From positions 682,001 to 746,000 of the forward strand of contig NZ_JAJOZB010000001.1 in the NCBI RefSeq assembly GCF_023701745.1: 64,000 bases of DNA, in the 5' to 3' direction. The notes under the pieces are model-generated. The model did not search any database, was not told where the DNA came from, and worked only from the letters and a program-made list of their open reading frames with translations. This DNA is from Streptomyces sp. RKAG293 (GTDB lineage Bacteria > Actinomycetota > Actinomycetes > Streptomycetales > Streptomycetaceae). Below are positions 35,610 to 43,703 of the stretch, piece by piece (within the stretch, counting starts at the first letter, position 1; each line of letters opens with the position of its first letter). Made by a program: the position numbers and the translations under genes.

Positions 35610-36347
35610 TCAGAAACGGATGTCCGGCGCCTGGAGGACGATGCGCAGGAGCTCGTCGGCACGCTCGGCGTCGACCTCGGGGCGCAGCCAGACGTTCTGG
35701 GCGGGGTCGGCGGCCGGGTCCTCGCCGACCGTCACCCAGAGCAGCAGGCCCCACAGCACCGTGGGGGAATGCCCGGCCATCCGAGAGCCGAGTCCGACCG
35801 GTACGGCCACGCCGATGCGCGGCGGCGGGGTGCCGTCGAAGTCGGGCGGAGCGAAGTCCGAGACGTCGTGACCGGCGAGGACCAGCGGTGTCCCGATGAT
35901 CTGGAGCCAGTGCACCTCGATGCCGTCGCTGCTCCGGCTGAGCGCGACCGACAGCCAGGCCCGCACCGTCGCCTCCGGGTCGGGGAGCCAGCTCAGCGGG
36001 CCGTCGGGGTCGGTGGCGCGGTGCAGGTCGTCCTGCGGTGGCCCGAAGTTCTCGTTCTCCACGGGTCCCTCGAGCTCGTTGCCGTCACGGTCCACCCGCC
36101 ACCAGCGGCGGATCGACTCCCGTGGCGCCCAGGTCTCCGACGAGTACTCCCCCGCGACCTCGTAGATCCAGCGGGTCCCGTCGTCGTCACCGCCGGGCAT
36201 GGGTGCGTCCTGCGGCCCGACCGGCCGCAGCGTCGGCTGAGGGCGTGCGTCCTCCGGTGCGTCCGGAGGTGTGTCCCGTGGTGCGTCTTGCGGTGTGTCC
36301 AGCGGCCGCGTGTCCGCAGGCCGTCTCTTGCGCCCGAAGATCCCCAT
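35610..36347 (-). CDS. Hypothetical protein with Asp/Pro repeat linker
   Basis: 245 residues from ATG 36347 with GGGGAGG seven bases upstream. It begins MGIFGRKRR, a basic start, then a repetitive linker (DTPQDAPRDTPPDAPEDA), then a folded region rich in Trp and Asp (RWIYEVAGEYSSETWAPRESIRRWWRVD) and a helical end (AERADELLRIVLQAPDI). Not recognised; proteins beginning MGIFGRK with acidic linkers are frequent in Streptomyces and often have unknown roles. No neighbour suggests a function. Confidence 0.7.
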   Translation of the reverse strand: MGIFGRKRRPADTRPLDTPQDAPRDTPPDAPEDARPQPTLRPVGPQDAPMPGGDDDGTRWIYEVAGEYSSETWAPRESIRRWWRVDRDGNELEGPVENENFGPPQDDLHRATDPDGPLSWLPDPEATVRAWLSVALSRSSDGIEVHWLQIIGTPLVLAGHDVSDFAPPDFDGTPPPRIGVAVPVGLGSRMAGHSPTVLWGLLLWVTVGEDPAADPAQNVWLRPEVDAERADELLRIVLQAPDIRF

Positions 36348-36483
36348 TCCCCGTCCTCCCCCTCGACCCGTGCGGTTGTGCGACATCCTTCCCCGGGCGG
36401 GGGGCGGTCAGGCGGGAAACGGGACTTTTCATCGGCAGCCATGGAGATCAACTCCCCTTACACGTCCGCCTGTTGCCGCCGTA

Positions 36484-37254
36484 TCAGCGACGGTAGGCGT
36501 CGATCAGGGCGAAGGTGGCTGCCGGCTGCTCGATCTGCGGCAGGTGACCCGCCTCGGGGATGATCTGGAGCCGGCCGTCACCGAAGGCTTCGGCGTACGC
36601 CGCGCCGTAGGCGGGGGTGACGATGCGGTCGCTCTCTCCCCAGAGCAGCAGCGCGGGAACGTCGACGCGCCGCAGGCGGCGGAGCAGTTTGGGGTCGTGC
36701 ATGTAGGGGTCGCCGGCGAGTTGGCGCATGGTGGCCTGGTTGGCCTGCTGAAGGGCGAGCCGCTCGGCGGGGACGTCGGCCGGGTCGACGTAGAAGCGGG
36801 CCGAGTCGTGCCAGGCGTACTCGGCTACGCCGGCGGCGTCGAGCGCGAAGAAGTCGACTATCGGCTCGGCTTCGACATGCACTCCGGCGGCGTCGATGAG
36901 GACCAGTCCGGTGATGAGTCCCGCGGTGTCCCGCACGGCCATTTCGGCGGCGGTCCACCCGCCGAGCGAGGAGCCGATGACGAGCACGTCGCGGAGCTTG
37001 AGGTCCTGGAGGCAGTGCAGGTAGGCGAGGGCGAGATCGTCGATACCGGTCAGCCACGCGGGGCGAGGAGCGCCGTTCCAACCGGGGTGGGTGGGGGTGA
37101 TGGTGTGCATGGTCGGTGCGAGGTGGTCCGCGAGTCCGGCGACGGTAGCCGGTCCCCCGCCGCCGTGCAGGATCAGACAGGGGCGGCCGGAACCGGCCTC
37201 GGTGAGGGTGATGGACAGGTCGGGGTACACGGCAACCGTGTGGTTCGTTGACAT
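36484..37254 (-). CDS. Alpha/beta hydrolase
   Basis: 256 residues. LILHGGGG is the oxyanion-hole loop, VLVIGSSLGGWTAAEMAV the nucleophile elbow (G-S-S-L-G), WGESDRIV the acid and EAGHLPQIEQP the catalytic histidine. TAGAGT lies six bases before the ATG, so the transcript should be leaderless. It diverges from a MarR gene across a region holding a 14-bp palindrome, which suggests MarR control. The substrate is probably an ester or a small lactone. Confidence 0.9.
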   Translation of the reverse strand: MSTNHTVAVYPDLSITLTEAGSGRPCLILHGGGGPATVAGLADHLAPTMHTITPTHPGWNGAPRPAWLTGIDDLALAYLHCLQDLKLRDVLVIGSSLGGWTAAEMAVRDTAGLITGLVLIDAAGVHVEAEPIVDFFALDAAGVAEYAWHDSARFYVDPADVPAERLALQQANQATMRQLAGDPYMHDPKLLRRLRRVDVPALLLWGESDRIVTPAYGAAYAEAFGDGRLQIIPEAGHLPQIEQPAATFALIDAYRR

Positions 37255-37260
37255 GCCCCG

Positions 37261-37309
37261 ACTCTAACTAAGGATGTTTATATAAACAAGCTTGGTCATG
37301 CTCTAGACT
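37261..37309. promoter_or_regulatory. Divergent promoters with MarR operator
   Basis: The 14-bp perfect palindrome TGTTTATATAAACA occupies 37275-37288. On the left, TAGAGT (minus strand, 37261-37266) is six bases from the hydrolase ATG; on the right, TAGACT (37304-37309) is six bases from the MarR ATG. Both transcripts look leaderless and both promoters are next to the palindrome. Confidence 0.78.
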
Positions 37310-37315
37310 GAGTCC

Positions 37316-37735
37316 ATGCCCGATGAACTGCAGGTCCTTGGAAGAGCGGTGAAGCAGGCCCAGTACAAGCAGCACCGGGCGCTCGAGGTCCGGCTCGCCG
37401 CTGCCGGTACGACGCTGGCCCAGTGGGACGCCCTCCGCGCGATCAGCCGCACGCCCGGATCAGCGGCCCGCGCACTGGCCGCGGCGACGTTCCAGAGCGA
37501 GCAGGCGTTCGGGACGCTCGCCGGCCGGCTGGCGGCCCTCGGCCTGATCGAGCGCAGGCCGGGCCACGGCCGGCGCATCGAGCACCACCTCACCCCCGCA
37601 GGCGAAGAGACCCTCACCGCAGGGCATCGGATCGCCGACGAAGTCCTCGCCACCTGCTACGCCGCCCTGTCCCCCACCGACCGCAGCACCCTGCTCGACC
37701 TGCTGGGGCGCATCGACAGCGGTCCGGGCGCGTAG
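37316..37735 (+). CDS. MarR-family regulator
   Basis: 139 residues with a winged helix-turn-helix: TTLAQWDALRAISRTPGSAARALAAATFQSEQAFGTLAGRLAALGLIERRPGHGRRIEHHLTPAGEE, where GLIERRPGHGRRI is the wing. MarR dimers usually repress a divergent gene and release on binding a phenolic ligand. The 14-bp palindrome before it is the likely operator and the alpha/beta hydrolase the likely target. Confidence 0.92.
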   Translation: MPDELQVLGRAVKQAQYKQHRALEVRLAAAGTTLAQWDALRAISRTPGSAARALAAATFQSEQAFGTLAGRLAALGLIERRPGHGRRIEHHLTPAGEETLTAGHRIADEVLATCYAALSPTDRSTLLDLLGRIDSGPGA

Positions 37736-37764
37736 CCCGGGCCGCCACGCGGACGCCGGACGAC

Positions 37765-37855
37765 CGGCGTCTTGAACGGACCCCTCGAACCGACGTCTCG
37801 AACCGACGTCTTGAACCGACGTCATGAACGGACGTCATGAACGGACGTCTTGAAC
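37765..37855 (+). repeat. 13-bp tandem array, 7 units
   Basis: Seven head-to-tail 13-bp units of the type CGACGTCTTGAAC / GGACGTCATGAAC at exact 13-bp steps (unit 2 diverged), starting 30 bp after the MarR stop. Because 13 is not a multiple of 3 it is not a coding repeat. It lies about 250 bp upstream of the LexA-like gene; each unit contains a GACGTC palindrome. Confidence 0.93.
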
Positions 37856-38023
37856 GGACGCTCTGCCGTCGATCAAGGCCCTGCGTCCAGCACCGCGCGG
37901 ATTTGTGCCAGCCGCGGATCAGGGGGGTTCCGTCCTCCTGGCCGCTCCGCTCGACACCCCGGAGGAACCGGCTGCCCGCACCCCACGGCGGCCGGCACGG
38001 CGTCGTGCCACATCAGCGTTATT

Positions 38024-38037
38024 CGAAAGGTCGTTCC
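38024..38037 (+). promoter_or_regulatory. SOS-box-like site upstream of the lexA paralogue
   Basis: CGAAAGGTCGTTCC differs at one base in each arm from the Gram-positive LexA box CGAAC-N4-GTTCG and is 70 bp before the LexA-like start codon. Autoregulation is inferred. Confidence 0.5.
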
Positions 38038-38106
38038 CTTACCCGGTCTGTCCGGGTTACTGTGCTTCTCTCACCATGATCACCAGCGAGGGAGGGCGCG
38101 CGGACC

Positions 38107-38784
38107 ATGGACAACCGCAAGACAGCAGGGCGCCCCGGCCGACCGCCGGGCGCCCCGGGCAACTACGACGGGCTCACCACCCGGCAGGCCGACATCGTCG
38201 CCACCATCCGCGACTTCATCGACAGCACCGGCTATCCGCCGTCGATGCGGGAGATCGGCCAGGCCGTGGGCCTGTCGAGCACCTCCTCGGTCGCCCATCA
38301 ACTGATGGTGCTGGAGCGCAAGGGCGCTCTGCGCCGGGATCCCCACACACCACGCGCCTACGTGCTCCCGGAGGACTCGCGCACCACGAAGACGGCCGGC
38401 CGCACGGCGACCGCACGCGTGCCGCTCATCGGGAGGATCGCGGCCGGGATCCCGATCACCGCGCAGGAAGACATCCAGGACGTGCTCGATCTGCCGCGGC
38501 TCCTGGTGGGTGAAGGGGAGCTGTTCGCCCTGGAGGTCGTCGGCGACTCCATGATCGACGCGGCCATCGTCACCGGAGACTGGGTCACCGTCCGCCGTCA
38601 GAGCTCTGCCGCCAGCGGCGACATCGTCGCCGCGATGATCGACGGCGAAGCCACCGTCAAGCGGTTCAAGCGCGACGCGGCCGGGCACGCGTGGCTCCAT
38701 CCGCACAACGACGCCTACTCCCCCATCGCCGGCGACGACGCGACGATCCTCGGCCGGGTCGTGGCCGTGATGCGCCGCATGTAG
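38107..38784 (+). CDS. lexA: LexA-family repressor/protease (probable paralogue)
   Basis: 225 residues with the full LexA layout: N-terminal winged HTH ([40 protein letters not shown]) and C-terminal S24 latent protease with the Ala113-Gly114 cleavage site (RIAAGIP), catalytic Ser148 (VGDSMID) and Lys185 (GEATVKRF). The recognition helix looks like that of the housekeeping Streptomyces LexA, so it may bind the same boxes. Its N-terminal extension is short and its neighbours are not those usual for lexA (nrdR/nrdJ), so a second copy is likely. GAGGGAGGG precedes the ATG. Confidence 0.85.
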   Translation: MDNRKTAGRPGRPPGAPGNYDGLTTRQADIVATIRDFIDSTGYPPSMREIGQAVGLSSTSSVAHQLMVLERKGALRRDPHTPRAYVLPEDSRTTKTAGRTATARVPLIGRIAAGIPITAQEDIQDVLDLPRLLVGEGELFALEVVGDSMIDAAIVTGDWVTVRRQSSAASGDIVAAMIDGEATVKRFKRDAAGHAWLHPHNDAYSPIAGDDATILGRVVAVMRRM

Positions 38785-38909
38785 TGCCGCACCCGCACCC
38801 CCAGCGGCACCCGCACCGGCACCGTGTCGAGCGTCCGCCGAGCTGGACGCGGGTTGTGTGCTCACCGGCTGTCAGTGCCCTCCCCTCACCCCACCGGAGA
38901 CGCCCCGCG

Positions 38910-39410
38910 TCATGTGCCGTTGGTGCGGGCCTCGTAGGCGGTGATCATGTCCTGAACGGCGGCGGGGCCGGGCGCGATGCCGACCCAGACACCGGCGTCG
39001 GTCCACATCTGGACGGGGTCCGCCCCGGTGCTGTGGGTGTTGCCGCTGACGATGACATACGGGCCGTAGCGGTCGACCGTGTCGGGCTCGATCTCGCGTA
39101 TCGGGGCCGGCGACAACACCTCAAGGGCTTCCACCCGCAGCCGCAGCACGCCGTCGGGGGTCCCGCCGGGCAGCATCAGCACGCCCTCCACCCGCAGCAG
39201 GTCGCCCTCTTCCAGATCCTCCAGGGCGGTCCTGACCAGGACCGGGTCCGTCACCAGGCACGGGAGCACCATCTCGTCCGCCGCGTGGTCGGTGGGCGAG
39301 TGGATCAGCCGGAACGCCGCCGTCGCCCCGTACTCATCGCCGGGCGCCGGGGCGGGGGCGTCTTCGATATAGCCGTCGAGCACCAGGGCGACGGGTTCCA
39401 GCGCGCCCAT
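38910..39410 (-). CDS. Hypothetical protein, OB-fold-like
   Basis: 166 residues, not recognised. The alternating strands (VALVLDGYIEDA, ATAAFRLIHSP, EGDLLRVEGVLMLPGGTPDGVLRLRVEALEVL) resemble an OB-type barrel as in small nucleic-acid-binding proteins, but no specific family motif is seen. The C-terminus (GPAAVQDMITAYEARTN) is helical. Convergent with lexA. Confidence 0.6.
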   Translation of the reverse strand: MGALEPVALVLDGYIEDAPAPAPGDEYGATAAFRLIHSPTDHAADEMVLPCLVTDPVLVRTALEDLEEGDLLRVEGVLMLPGGTPDGVLRLRVEALEVLSPAPIREIEPDTVDRYGPYVIVSGNTHSTGADPVQMWTDAGVWVGIAPGPAAVQDMITAYEARTNGT

Positions 39411-39749
39411 CAGCGGCCGGTGGTGGTAGCGGCGACCGGGGTCGGGGTCGTCATGGTCTCTCCGATGGATCAGTGGCCCGGTGCTGGGTCGACGGTCAGG
39501 CAGCGCGCGAGTACGAGGCTGTCAGCCCCCATTGTCTCAGCGCCACCGGTGTACCTCTGCCAGCCCTGCCCCGCGCAGGCGTTGGAGGCGATCTTCAACG
39601 GGGGGCGAAGGGTGCACGAGGTCGCCGAGTGAGGCCGGAGACGGTGGGATAGTCGCTGGTGGCAGCCGTGCCCCAGTGGGTCGCCGCAGCCGGTCGCCGT
39701 CCATGACGTTGGCGGCGGAATCCGGACAGCCGGTCTGCGCCACCGGCTG
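39411..39749. other. Intergenic stretch without a recognised gene
   Basis: No open frame with a ribosome site or protein-like composition was found on either strand in these 339 bases. A short plus-strand stretch with YLCQPCPAQALEAIFN ends in TGA at about 39630 and might be a gene remnant. Confidence 0.4.
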
Positions 39750-40651
39750 TCAGGGGGTCGGCGGGACGGCGTTGGCGGTGCGGAGGAAGTGGATGACGCG
39801 GCGGCGGCCGGTGGCGATGAGGTGCTCCTGCAACTCGGCGTCGAGTCGCTGCCGGGCGGCCGGGTCCGCCGACCACCACAGGTCAGCGGGGTCCGGGGGC
39901 GCGCCGAGCCGGATACGGACGCACGGACAGGGGTTGCTGAACTCACGGAAGGCGTCCTGCGGATCGGGGAACCACCGCACCACCCATGTACCGACCGCGG
40001 CATCGTGATGCTCTTCGGCCAATTCTCCCACCCGTTCGGCCTGTTCGAGCAGGCGCAGCTCCCAGAGCATCGCGCAGTGCGGGCAGCCCGGCACCGGCTC
40101 CGCGTCGGCTCGTACGAGGTCGTCGACGGCTTCCCGCAGCGGCGCGGGCAGGGTGCGGCCGTCGTCAGGGGCGGCGAGCGGGCGGGCACGGGGGAGGCGG
40201 GATCCGTCCAGGTGACCGCGATCCGCCCGTACTCCAGGACCTGGGTGCCGCCATCACGATCCTCGGCGAGGATGCGGACGAGGAAGAGCACCCGTTCCTC
40301 CAGCGCGTCTCCGACCGCGGGTCCCTCCGGATCCTGTGCCCAGGTGAGGTGGTACTCCAGCGCACCCGCGGTGGGCCACGGGGGCAGCAGATAGCGGTGC
40401 TCGCGCGGTTCGTCCGGCAGCACCACGGCTTGAACGTCCTCCAGGGGATGTTCCGCGGAGGACGTGCGGAGCCGCATCGAGGTGAGGGGGCAGGCGTAGC
40501 GGCGCACCTGCAGGATGTAAGCCGCTGCGGGGGTGGCGAAGAAATCGGCCGGCGGGGTCACGGCGATCACAGCGGTCCCCTGACGGACGCCTGCGGGCAG
40601 TTCGGCGTCGTAGCGCAGCGTGAGTTGGCCGGTGAAGTTGAATGCGATCAC
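39750..40651 (-). pseudogene. Hypothetical protein, one-base frameshift in the middle
   Basis: A GTG at 40651 with AGGGGGC upstream begins VIAFNFTGQLTLRYDAELPA and runs through YRYLLPPWPTAGALEYHLTW and ILAEDRDGGTQVLEYGRIAV. At about 40185-40195 the coding signal moves to another frame, where LAAPDDGRTLPAPLREAVDD and PGCPHCAMLWELRLLEQAE continue to a TGA at 39750. Repair of one missing base in the CCCGCCCGC run gives about 300 residues. The C-terminal half carries a CPHC pair and WWSADPAARQRLDAELQEHL. Family not recognised. Mutation or read error. Confidence 0.6.
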
Positions 40652-40787
40652 TGTTGGCACGCCCCCTCGAACGATGCGGTCCGCGAACCGCCTCCGTGCA
40701 CACCCGGGCCGGCCCGGCGACGGTTCGATTCTCCCCTCCACCGAGCCCCCGTGGCACCCGGTCGACGCAACGGCCGCCGGGTGGCGC

Positions 40788-41717
40788 TCAGACGCGCCGT
40801 GTCCGCGGCGCGCCCGTCACCGACATCACCAGCGAGTACAGCGTCGTGGTCGCCGTGATGAACAGCCGGTTGTTCTTGGGGCCGCCGAAGGCGATGTTGG
40901 AGACCGCCTCGGGGACCGCGAGCCTGCCGATCAGCGTCCCGTCCGGGTCGTAGCAGTGCACTCCGCCGTCCATGGCCGCGGCCCACAGCCGGCCTTCGTC
41001 GTCGAAGCGGATGTTGTCGAAGCGGCTGACGCCGTCGGTCGTCTCGGCGAAGACCTTGCCGTCCGAGAGGGTGCCGTTCCCGCGGACGTCGAACACGCGG
41101 ATCTGGCCCGCGCGGGTGTCGGAGACGTACAGCTGTCGCTCGTCGAGCGAGAAGACCAGACCGTTCGGGCCGCCGAAACCGTCGGCGACCAGGCGGACTT
41201 CCCCGGTCACCGGGTCCACCCGGTAGACGTTGCACGCACCGATCTCGCTGTCCGCCCGGTGGCCCTCGTAGTCGCTGGTGATGCCGAAGTCGGGGTCGGA
41301 GAACCAGATCGAGTCGTCGGACTTCACGGTCGCGTCGTTCGGGCTGTTGAGCCGCTTGCCCTCGAAGCGCTCCGCGAGGACGGTCAGTGTCCCGTCCGGC
41401 TCGGTCCGGCTGACGCGGCGGTTGCCCTGCTCACAGCTGATCAGGCGGCCCTGGCGGTCGAGCGTGTTGCCGTTGCTGTGGCCGGCCGGCGAACGGAAGA
41501 GGCTGACGGCGCCCGTCGCCTCGTCCCAGCGCAGCATGCGGTCGTTGGGGATGTCGCTCCAGATCAGCTGCCGCCAGGCGGGCAGATAGAGCGGGCCCTC
41601 GGCCCAACGGCAGTCCTCATACAGCTTCTCGAACCGTTCGTCGCCGTTCGCACAGCGTCCGGTACGGAAGCGATCGTCCAGAATCTCGTATATCGAGGGG
41701 CGAGCGACGGAAGACAT
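40788..41717 (-). CDS. SMP-30/gluconolactonase/LRE-family protein
   Basis: 309 residues forming a six-bladed beta-propeller. The calcium-site blocks are visible: RWAEGPLYLP (Glu), RLNSPNDATV (Asn), FGGPNGLVFSLDE (Asn) and SRFDNIRFDDEGRLWAA (Asp). The family hydrolyses sugar lactones or similar esters. AAGGTG precedes the ATG. It diverges from an Lrp/AsnC gene 65 bp away, which probably regulates it. The residue pattern is compatible with aldonolactones such as gluconolactone or arabinolactone, but the substrate is not determined. Confidence 0.9.
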   Translation of the reverse strand: MSSVARPSIYEILDDRFRTGRCANGDERFEKLYEDCRWAEGPLYLPAWRQLIWSDIPNDRMLRWDEATGAVSLFRSPAGHSNGNTLDRQGRLISCEQGNRRVSRTEPDGTLTVLAERFEGKRLNSPNDATVKSDDSIWFSDPDFGITSDYEGHRADSEIGACNVYRVDPVTGEVRLVADGFGGPNGLVFSLDERQLYVSDTRAGQIRVFDVRGNGTLSDGKVFAETTDGVSRFDNIRFDDEGRLWAAAMDGGVHCYDPDGTLIGRLAVPEAVSNIAFGGPKNNRLFITATTTLYSLVMSVTGAPRTRRV

Positions 41718-41782
41718 GATCACACCTTCATGACTTGAGGCCGAACTACATCCTGTCTCGTATGAATATCGCAGAATGAAGT

Positions 41783-42238
41783 ATGGTGGCAAGCGTGGAT
41801 GACATCGATCGTGAACTCGTCGCGCTGCTCCAGCAGGACGCCACTCAGGCCTATGCCGCCCTTGGCAAGGCCGTCGGCCTGTCGGCCGGCGCCGCGCACG
41901 AGCGGGTGCGGAAACTGCGCGAGCGCGGCATCATCCGGCGGACGACGGTGGACGTGGACCCGGCGGCCCTCGGGCAGGGCGTGCTCGCCTTCGTCATGGT
42001 CGAGTCGTCGGCCTGGATGGGCGAGTCGGGCGCGGCGTTCGCCGCAATCCCCGAGATCCAGGAGGCGCACATCATCGCGGGCAGCGCCTCGGTGCTGGTG
42101 AAGGTGCGCACCTCCACCACGGTGCAACTCCAGGACGTGCTCCGACGGCTCTACGCCATCGACGGCGTCAGCGGCACCCAGGCCACGGTCTCACTGGAGA
42201 CCTTCTTCGAGCGGCCGGTCTCACCGCTGGTGAACTGA
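41783..42238 (+). CDS. Lrp/AsnC-family regulator
   Basis: 151 residues. The helix-turn-helix (DDIDRELVALLQQDATQAYAALGKAVGLSAGAAHERVRKLRERGIIRRTTVDVDP) is followed by an RAM ligand-binding domain (GVLAFVMVESSAW, IPEIQEAHIIAGSASVLVKV, VSGTQATVSLETFFERPVSP). A GTG at 41795 is an alternative start. Divergent from the lactonase-like gene and therefore its probable regulator, usually with an amino acid or sugar-acid effector. Confidence 0.92.
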   Translation: MVASVDDIDRELVALLQQDATQAYAALGKAVGLSAGAAHERVRKLRERGIIRRTTVDVDPAALGQGVLAFVMVESSAWMGESGAAFAAIPEIQEAHIIAGSASVLVKVRTSTTVQLQDVLRRLYAIDGVSGTQATVSLETFFERPVSPLVN

Positions 42239-42254
42239 TGGCCGCGCAAGAACC

Positions 42255-43544
42255 TCAGACGTGTTCGGGAACGATGCGGTGCAGGCCCTTGCGGTCGTAG
42301 TAGCCGGTCATAGCGAACCCGAAGGCCAGAGCCGCGATCGAGCCGACCGCGATCATGATCCACGCACGCGTGAGACCGGCGTCGGCCTGGGCCCCGAAGT
42401 ACATGATCGCCCGTACACCGTCGGCGAGTTGCCGCATGGGTTCGAACTCGGACAGCACGCGGTAGAAGCTGGGCAGCGCCTGCAGCGGAATGGTGGCGCC
42501 CGAGGACGGCAGGGCCAGCGCGATGAACACGAACATGCTGATCAGCTGGCCGATCCCGCCGAAGGCGGCGAGCAGCGCCTGGACCCCGAGCCCGACCGCG
42601 GCGGTCGCGCAGAACGAGAAGACCCACAGCAGCGGCAGATGGGACGCGTCCATACCCAGGATCACCACGGTCGCCAGCATGATCAGACTCGAGGTCAGCG
42701 CGGAGAGCCCCAGCGACATCACACACGTGACGATGAACGTCCGGGTCCGGGTGATCGGCACGGTGGGCCGCTGGGTGCGCACCGGCCCCAGCTCGCTGGC
42801 CGCGTAGCCGAGGGCGACGTCCACGCCGTTGCTGATCACGCTCGCCCCGAGGAACCCGGACAGGACCAGGAGCAGGGTGTAGTAGAACGCGGTCAGACCG
42901 AGACCGCTGTGCGAGCCGATGGCATGCCCGACGGAGACCTTGACCGTCACGGGGTCCTGCAGGAGAAGCCGTTCGGCGTTGGTCATCGCGCCGCCCCCAG
43001 GGCGCTGCCGCTCGATGAGCGAAGCGCCGAGCTGCGCCGATGCCGCGTGTGCCGTCTGCTGGGAGATGGAACTCGCCAGCGAGGAGGCCAGGCTGCCCGC
43101 CCCCGGGTTGGTCAGCACCGACATCGTCGGCCGCACCGGCTGCTGCCCGGTCGGCGCCCCCAGCGCGCCGACGGCCGCGGTGAAGCCGTCCGGCACCTCC
43201 AGGACGCCGTAGAGCTTCCCGGAGGCGAGCCCGTCCCGGGCGGCCCCCGCGTCGAGCTGCCGCCACGACGCCTGCTGCTGTGACGTGGCCGATGCGGCGA
43301 TGCCGTCGGTGACCTGCCGGCCCAGGTTCATCGGCTGCCCCGCCACCACGGCGCCCCGGTCGGCGTTGACCAGGCCGATCGGCATGTGGTGCAGACTGCC
43401 GTTGGGGTTGAGGATGCCGCCCATGTAGACCAGGGAGAGCAGCAGGGCGACCAGCCCGATGATGGTCGCCGGGAAGGCCCAGATCTTGGGATTTCCCACG
43501 ACCTGCCGCACGGTCGCGCCGGTGATGCGCTGGTTCGCTGGCAT
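42255..43544 (-). CDS. DUF3533/YhgE-Pip-like membrane protein (ABC-2-type permease fold)
   Basis: 429 residues. One N-terminal helix (WAFPATIIGLVALLLSLVYMG), a large external segment of about 150 residues, then five to six helices (AFYYTLLLVLSGFLGASVI, IVTCVMSLGLSALTSSLIML, LLWVFSFCATAAVGLGVQALL, AWIMIAVGSIAALAFGFAM). This is the layout of DUF3533/YhgE proteins, related to ABC-2 permeases, which take part in export or envelope functions. GGAGAG precedes the ATG. It follows the carrier-protein gene cluster on the same strand (160 bp gap) and could export its product. Confidence 0.82.
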   Translation of the reverse strand: MPANQRITGATVRQVVGNPKIWAFPATIIGLVALLLSLVYMGGILNPNGSLHHMPIGLVNADRGAVVAGQPMNLGRQVTDGIAASATSQQQASWRQLDAGAARDGLASGKLYGVLEVPDGFTAAVGALGAPTGQQPVRPTMSVLTNPGAGSLASSLASSISQQTAHAASAQLGASLIERQRPGGGAMTNAERLLLQDPVTVKVSVGHAIGSHSGLGLTAFYYTLLLVLSGFLGASVISNGVDVALGYAASELGPVRTQRPTVPITRTRTFIVTCVMSLGLSALTSSLIMLATVVILGMDASHLPLLWVFSFCATAAVGLGVQALLAAFGGIGQLISMFVFIALALPSSGATIPLQALPSFYRVLSEFEPMRQLADGVRAIMYFGAQADAGLTRAWIMIAVGSIAALAFGFAMTGYYDRKGLHRIVPEHV

Positions 43545-43703
43545 CGCTCTCCATCGGTAGCAGTCCCTGGTGCCATCCGAGGGGAGAGTATCCCTTTATA
43601 GGGTGCTTTGGTCCGCTTCTGACGTCTCGTCGATCAAGTTCCGTGACGCGACGTTGGAGGAGCACCCCGCCCGGGCGAGCCGGTGTCCGTCACTGCCTGA
43701 TCG

